This document shows positions 7,444 to 10,624 of a DNA stretch of 10,624 bases, one piece after another (position 1 is the stretch's first letter; every line of letters starts with the position of its first letter). The position numbers were made by a program, and so were the translations under genes. Source of the stretch: Alphaproteobacteria bacterium. GTDB lineage: Bacteria > Pseudomonadota > Alphaproteobacteria > Sneathiellales > Sneathiellaceae. The notes below the pieces were generated by a model that had not been told where the DNA came from, did no database searches, and saw only the letters and a program-made list of their open reading frames with translations. The DNA lies in assembly GCA_006226265.1 (NCBI GenBank), contig SBHH01000360.1, positions 1 through 10,624 on the forward strand. The letters are read 5' to 3'.

Positions 7444-8205
7444 ATGAGCACCACAGCAGAGGTAAAATCCGTCGATCCGGCTGAAATCGCAAATTTCTCG
7501 GCGATGGCCGATGAATGGTGGGATGAAACCGGAAAGTTTAAACCGCTGCATAAATTCAACCCGATTCGTATTCAGTATATCCGCGATCAGGTAATCTCAC
7601 ATTTTGGCCTGACGGTGACAGATGCCCGTACACGGCTCAAACCGTTTGAAGAATTGCGCCTACTTGATATTGGCTGCGGCGGCGGGCTCCTGTCTGAGCC
7701 CATGGCGCGGCTTGGCGCGGATGTTGTGGCCGCCGATGCGGCGGAGAAAAACATCAAAATCGCCTCCCTCCATGCCGAGCAGTCGGGCCTTCAAATCGAT
7801 TACCGACATACAACGGCGGAGGAATTGGCCGCAGCCGGCGAGCAGTTCGACGTCATCCTCAATATGGAAGTGATTGAACATGTCGCCGATATCGAAGGCT
7901 TCATGTCGGCCTGCGCGGCCATGCTGAAACCCGGCGGGATCATGTTTGTCGCGACCTTGAACCGAACAGCGAAAAGCTTCGCCCTCGCCATTGTCGGCGC
8001 GGAATATGTGCTTCGCTGGCTGCCCCGCGGCACGCATAACTGGAAGAAGTTCCTGAAACCGTCGGAAGTCGCGCACCTTGTCCGCGGACGCGGGCTCAAT
8101 GTCGAGGATCTGGCAGGTGCAAGCTATATCCCTTTCGAAGATCGATGGCACCTGACCCGGGATTTGAGCGTGAATTACCTGGTGACAGCAGCAAAACCCG
8201 CCTGA
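7444..8205 (+). CDS. ubiG: Ubiquinone biosynthesis O-methyltransferase
   Basis: UbiG is the SAM-dependent enzyme that performs both O-methylations of ubiquinone biosynthesis: the 2-polyprenyl-6-hydroxyphenol step and the 3-demethylubiquinol step. The 253-aa product has the characteristic UbiG N-terminus ([20 protein letters not shown], then LHKFNPIR), which separates it from generic methyltransferases. SAM motif I is [14 protein letters not shown] at residues 73-86, the acidic ribose-binding residue lies in VVAADAA (D98), and [13 protein letters not shown] at 135-147 is followed by LKPGG and later [14 protein letters not shown]. The length is close to that of E. coli UbiG. The ATG at 7444 has a GGGG stretch about 6 nt upstream. 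It is transcribed away from lysC, and argJ follows after about 85 nt on the same strand. The product probably associates peripherally with the inner membrane. The assignment is secure. Confidence 0.96.
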   Translation: MSTTAEVKSVDPAEIANFSAMADEWWDETGKFKPLHKFNPIRIQYIRDQVISHFGLTVTDARTRLKPFEELRLLDIGCGGGLLSEPMARLGADVVAADAAEKNIKIASLHAEQSGLQIDYRHTTAEELAAAGEQFDVILNMEVIEHVADIEGFMSACAAMLKPGGIMFVATLNRTAKSFALAIVGAEYVLRWLPRGTHNWKKFLKPSEVAHLVRGRGLNVEDLAGASYIPFEDRWHLTRDLSVNYLVTAAKPA

Positions 8206-8233
8206 TCCGCACCTGCCGATAGATAAATCCTGA

Positions 8234-8262
8234 TTGACCAACCTCCCGCAAATGCCTTAATT
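8234..8262 (+). promoter_or_regulatory. Candidate sigma70-type promoter ahead of argJ
   Basis: TTGACC (8234-8239) and TTAATT (8257-8262) are separated by 17 nt, a plausible vegetative promoter. A start site about 6-8 nt downstream would fall after the GGAGG at 8263-8267, so transcripts from it would lack that ribosome binding site. That conflict lowers confidence. Confidence 0.3.
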
Positions 8263-8267
8263 GGAGG
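8263..8267 (+). promoter_or_regulatory. Strong Shine-Dalgarno in the argJ leader
   Basis: GGAGG lies 9 nt before the ATG of a five-codon mini-ORF (8277), 11 nt before an in-frame GTG (8279), but 23 nt before the ATG (8291) that matches the ArgJ family N-terminus. It therefore does not point directly to the most family-like start. Confidence 0.55.
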
Positions 8268-8276
8268 ACTTTTCCA

Positions 8277-8294
8277 ATGTGGACCGCGCTATGA
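8277..8294 (+). other. Candidate leader mini-ORF (MWTAL-stop) overlapping the argJ start
   Basis: ATG TGG ACC GCG CTA TGA reads as a five-residue peptide with an optimally spaced GGAGG. Its TGA overlaps the argJ ATG as ATGA (8291-8294), the arrangement typical of termination-reinitiation coupling. It is short enough to arise by chance, and an in-frame GTG start of argJ at 8279 would explain the same Shine-Dalgarno. Confidence 0.3.
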
Positions 8295-9523
8295 GCTTAC
8301 AGAAATCGCCACTTGCCCCGGACGGCTTCCCGACCTTTCCGGAAATCCCGGGGGTCCGTTTTGCCACGGGCAATTCGGGAATGCGCTATAAGGGGCGCGA
8401 TGACGTTCTGCTCGCGGAATTTGCGCCGGGCACTGCTGTCGCCGGTGTCTTCACCAAAAATGCCATGCCGGGCGCACCGGTTGACTGGGGCCGCCGCATC
8501 CTGCCGACAGGCAGCGCACGCGGTCTTGTCGTTAATGCGGGTATCGCCAATGTCTTCACGGGCAAGGCGGGCATGAAAACCGTGACCGACACGGCGGAGG
8601 CCGCCGCCGTGCTCTTTCAGGCGAAGGCAGAGGAGATTTACATCGCCTCCACCGGCGTGATCGGAGAGCCTGTCCCGACCGAGAAAATCACCTCTCTCCT
8701 GCCAAAGCTCGTTGATAACCTCTCCACCGCCGCTGGGAATGCCGCCGCAAAGGCCATTCTGACGACCGATACTTTCGCCAAAGGGGCGGTTGCGAAATGC
8801 CATATCAACGGCAAGACGGTCACGATTGCAGGTTTCGCGAAAGGATCGGGCATGATTGCCCCCGATATGGCGACAATGCTCGCTTTTCTTTTCACCGATG
8901 CGGCGATACCGCAAGAGGCGTTGCAGCAGCTTCTCTCGGAATCGAATGAAAAAAGCTTCAACTGCGTAACGGTCGATTCCGACAGCTCCACGAGCGATAC
9001 CGCCCTTCTCTTCGCAACGGGCACCGCCGAAAATGCTCTCCCTAAAGCCGCCGATGATCCGGCGCTTGAGGATTTCCGCCGTGCTCTTCTCACCGTAATG
9101 AGTGATCTTGCACAGCAGATCGCCCGCGACGGCGAAGGCGCGAGCAAGTTCATCACGGTCAACGTCACCGGCGCGATAAGCGATGCCTCCGCCAAGACAA
9201 TCGCCCTTGCGATTGCCAATTCCCCCCTTGTTAAAACCGCAATCGCCGGGGAGGATGCGAACTGGGGCCGGATCATCATGGCCGTCGGCAAATCCGGCGA
9301 AAAGGCAGACCGCGATAACATGACCTTGAAGATCGGCGGGACCCTGATCGCGGAAAACGGGATGAAGGCCGCGAGTTATCGGGAGGCCGACGTCATGCCC
9401 CATATGAAGGGGCAGGAAATCCTGATCGAGGTGGATGTCGCGGTGGGCGATGGGTCCGCCTTCGCCTGGACCTGCGACCTTACCCACGGTTATATCGAAA
9501 TCAATGCCGACTACCGGAGCTGA
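8291..9523 (+). CDS. argJ: Glutamate/ornithine N-acetyltransferase
   Basis: ArgJ transfers the acetyl group from N-acetylornithine to glutamate in the cyclic arginine pathway. Some members also make N-acetylglutamate from acetyl-CoA, and sequence alone does not tell which applies here. The 410-aa precursor from the ATG at 8291 begins MSLQKSPLAPDGFPTFPEIP, matching the usual family N-terminus. The autoproteolytic site is in KGSGMIAPDMATMLAF. Cleavage before T195 would yield an alpha chain of 194 and a beta chain of 216 residues, with T195 as nucleophile. STGVIG (120-125) supplies the oxyanion region, and the C-terminus contains GEDANWGRIIMAVG and the typical ending TCDLTHGYIEINADYRS. A frame extension upstream through GTG 8279 or TTG 8261 is possible but adds only non-conserved residues. 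The last 20 nt overlap the downstream Nudix gene. The protein is expected to be cytoplasmic. Confidence 0.96.
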   Translation: MSLQKSPLAPDGFPTFPEIPGVRFATGNSGMRYKGRDDVLLAEFAPGTAVAGVFTKNAMPGAPVDWGRRILPTGSARGLVVNAGIANVFTGKAGMKTVTDTAEAAAVLFQAKAEEIYIASTGVIGEPVPTEKITSLLPKLVDNLSTAAGNAAAKAILTTDTFAKGAVAKCHINGKTVTIAGFAKGSGMIAPDMATMLAFLFTDAAIPQEALQQLLSESNEKSFNCVTVDSDSSTSDTALLFATGTAENALPKAADDPALEDFRRALLTVMSDLAQQIARDGEGASKFITVNVTGAISDASAKTIALAIANSPLVKTAIAGEDANWGRIIMAVGKSGEKADRDNMTLKIGGTLIAENGMKAASYREADVMPHMKGQEILIEVDVAVGDGSAFAWTCDLTHGYIEINADYRS

Positions 9524-9935
9524 AAGCAAGAAGGTGCACCCGACGGTTCTTGTCGCCGCCGTTGCACTGGTCGATGACGATAACCGCGTCCTGATCGCCC
9601 AGCGCCCGGAAGGCAAAAGCATGGCGGGCCTCTGGGAATTTCCGGGCGGCAAGGTGGAGCCCGGCGAAACGCCGGAGATTGCGCTGATCCGGGAATTGAA
9701 AGAGGAACTTTCCATCGACGTGACGGAGGCCTGTCTTGCCCCCTTCACCTTTGCCAGCCACGGTTACGAGAGTTTCCATCTCCTGATGCCGCTCTATGTC
9801 TGCCGCCGCTGGCACGGCATTCCGAAACCGATCGAGGGGCAAAACCTGAAATGGGTCCGTGCCATCCGGCTCGGCGACTACGAAATGCCGCCTGCCGACA
9901 TACCGCTTGTCGCAATGCTCCGGGATCTGTTGTAA
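9504..9935 (+). CDS. mutT: MutT-like Nudix hydrolase (probable 8-oxo-dGTP diphosphatase)
   Basis: MutT-type Nudix enzymes hydrolyse oxidised nucleoside triphosphates such as 8-oxo-dGTP to monophosphates, keeping the pool from causing transversions. The 143-aa product carries RVLIAQRPEGKSMAGLWEFP ahead of the Nudix box at residues 49-71 (G, then E55, R63, E64, E67, E68). The box keeps the metal-binding REXXEE core, but the usual glycine near its end is serine (S70, in EELSI). The aromatic EFPGGK context and a length near that of E. coli MutT (129 aa) support the MutT subgroup. The ATG at 9504 lies inside the end of argJ, and an in-frame GTG at 9534 is an alternative start. The frame is also open to an ATG at 9435, but that would bury 23 residues in argJ without family-like sequence. 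Translational coupling to argJ is likely. The exact substrate is inferred. Confidence 0.88.
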   Translation: MPTTGAESKKVHPTVLVAAVALVDDDNRVLIAQRPEGKSMAGLWEFPGGKVEPGETPEIALIRELKEELSIDVTEACLAPFTFASHGYESFHLLMPLYVCRRWHGIPKPIEGQNLKWVRAIRLGDYEMPPADIPLVAMLRDLL

Positions 9936-9965
9936 GGGATCGGGAATTTCAATGCTGCGGTACAT

Positions 9966-10007
9966 AAAAATGCCGGCATGCGGACTTTCTCCTCATCCGC
10001 ATGCCGG
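9966..10007. terminator. Intrinsic terminator-like hairpin between convergent genes
   Basis: A perfect 12-bp inverted repeat (CCGGCATGCGGA at 9973-9984 and its complement at 9996-10007) encloses an 11-nt loop. Read on the minus strand, the hairpin is followed two bases later by TTTTT (9970-9966), a good intrinsic terminator for the winged-helix gene. Read on the plus strand, it lies about 40 nt past the Nudix gene stop but has only TGTTT after it, so termination in that direction would be weaker. Confidence 0.75.
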
Positions 10008-10122
10008 TGTTTGAACCTATTCCCCCAAAAGAGATTTTGAGTCCGAATGCCGAACAAGGCACCAACCATCCCGCATTCGTCAGGTCTACATTAGAAATTA
10101 CAGACTAAAACCGGCCGCGTGA

Positions 10123-10137
10123 CAACAACTATTGTTG
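10123..10137. repeat. Small inverted repeat after the winged-helix gene
   Basis: CAACAA and TTGTTG flank a 3-nt centre, 10 nt beyond the stop of the minus-strand regulator. An alternative pairing ACAACT (10125-10130) with AGTTGT (10140-10145) uses overlapping bases, so the two folds exclude each other. No U-run follows on the minus strand, so it is not a convincing terminator. Confidence 0.3.
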
Positions 10138-10147
10138 CCAGTTGTGG

Positions 10148-10564
10148 TTATTTCTTGATCCGCACAGCCTGCAGCGCGGCATAGGTACGGCGGATCAAAT
10201 CCCGCGTTTCCTCATACATATCAAGCGACTGGCCGGTGAAATCGCGGGTCGGCTTGACAAGGGTACGGCGCCTGTCAGCCGGATCCTTCACAAGCTTGAC
10301 CATATTGTCTTCCGCCATCTTTTTTAAAGTAGTCTGCAAACTGGATCGTCCAAGCCCGGTGAGGGAAGCGAGACCCTCAATATCCAGTTCCTGCTGCTTG
10401 ACCCGTCGTGTACTCAACGCAATGGAAACCAGATAGCGGTTTTTTGTAAGAGCGCGATCCCGTCGACGTTGCAACTCCCGAGTCTCAATCCAGAAATTAT
10501 CGAGAATTCGGAACTCTTCGGCGGTCAGGTCCCGACCAACCAAAATTTCCTCAATCGTACGCAT
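10148..10564 (-). CDS. MarR-like winged helix-turn-helix transcriptional regulator
   Basis: This 138-aa protein has the layout of small MarR-type regulators. An N-terminal helix-rich arm rich in Arg and Glu (about 1-45) is followed by a winged-helix core at about 46-106. The core includes LDIEGLASLTG, the likely recognition helix RSSLQTTLKKMAED at about 73-86, and a wing with DPADRRRTLVKPT at about 94-106. A C-terminal dimerisation helix covers about 109-138. The DxRxR-type wing is characteristic of MarR proteins. It is transcribed toward the Nudix gene and ends before a shared terminator hairpin. The ATG at 10564-10562 follows a purine-rich stretch with GGGGGA about 13 nt and GAG about 5 nt upstream. 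No target operon is visible, since its other neighbour lies outside the window. The ligand is unknown, and the family assignment rests on pattern rather than alignment. Confidence 0.72.
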   Translation of the reverse strand: MRTIEEILVGRDLTAEEFRILDNFWIETRELQRRRDRALTKNRYLVSIALSTRRVKQQELDIEGLASLTGLGRSSLQTTLKKMAEDNMVKLVKDPADRRRTLVKPTRDFTGQSLDMYEETRDLIRRTYAALQAVRIKK

Positions 10565-10624
10565 AATTTCTCATTTCCCCCAGGCGGAAAACACAAACTT
10601 TATATAACTATGATTTGGATTTTT
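10565..10624 (-). promoter_or_regulatory. AT-rich upstream region of the winged-helix gene
   Basis: On the minus strand this stretch contains TTATATAA, a perfect palindrome that overlaps candidate -10 boxes (TATAAA at 10604-10599 or TTATAT just before it). A matching -35 would lie at or beyond the window edge. An autoregulatory operator over the -10 is possible, but only one palindrome is visible. Confidence 0.35.

Noticed and set aside
9435..9503. Longer N-terminus for the Nudix protein (ATG at 9435)
   Set aside because: The 23 added residues lie entirely within conserved argJ coding sequence and do not resemble a Nudix N-terminus.
8297..9748. A 483-codon minus-strand open frame
   Set aside because: It is antisense to argJ and the Nudix gene. 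GC-rich codon bias leaves this frame open, and the sense proteins are clear.

Overview
This is an ordinary-looking chromosomal housekeeping segment. It most likely comes from an alphaproteobacterium with moderately high GC. The protein sequences and the gene neighbourhood (lysC, ptsP and ispG together; argJ followed by a mutT-type Nudix gene; ubiG opposite lysC) fit that class. I cannot name a genus from the sequence. I see no mobile element, CRISPR array, tRNA, rRNA or phage gene.

Left block (1-7260), all on the minus strand and read right to left: lysC (aspartate kinase), a FabK-like / nitronate monooxygenase family flavoprotein, ptsP (enzyme I of the nitrogen phosphotransferase system), a RodZ-like membrane protein with a cytoplasmic helix-turn-helix domain, and ispG (non-mevalonate isoprenoid pathway), which runs off the left edge. 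The first three genes are almost gapless: 1 nt separates lysC from the flavoprotein, and none separates the flavoprotein from ptsP. They are very probably co-transcribed. Gaps of about 114 and 124 nt precede rodZ and ispG, so internal promoters are possible there.

A 183-nt AT-rich divergent region (7261-7443) separates lysC from ubiG. Right block on the plus strand (7444-9935): ubiG (ubiquinone O-methyltransferase), argJ (ornithine/glutamate N-acetyltransferase of the cyclic arginine pathway) and an overlapping MutT-like Nudix hydrolase. Beyond it, a 12-bp perfect hairpin lies between the Nudix gene and a convergent minus-strand winged-helix (MarR-like) regulator (10148-10564), which has its own AT-rich upstream region at the window edge.

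I found no clearly new system. The points most worth a second look are: (1) a candidate internal GTG start with a well-spaced Shine-Dalgarno inside lysC, at the position where alpha/beta-type aspartokinases begin their beta subunit; (2) a flavoprotein that resembles FabK enoyl-ACP reductase along its length, locked between lysC and ptsP; (3) an argJ leader in which the best Shine-Dalgarno points at a five-codon mini-ORF ending in an ATGA overlap with argJ.
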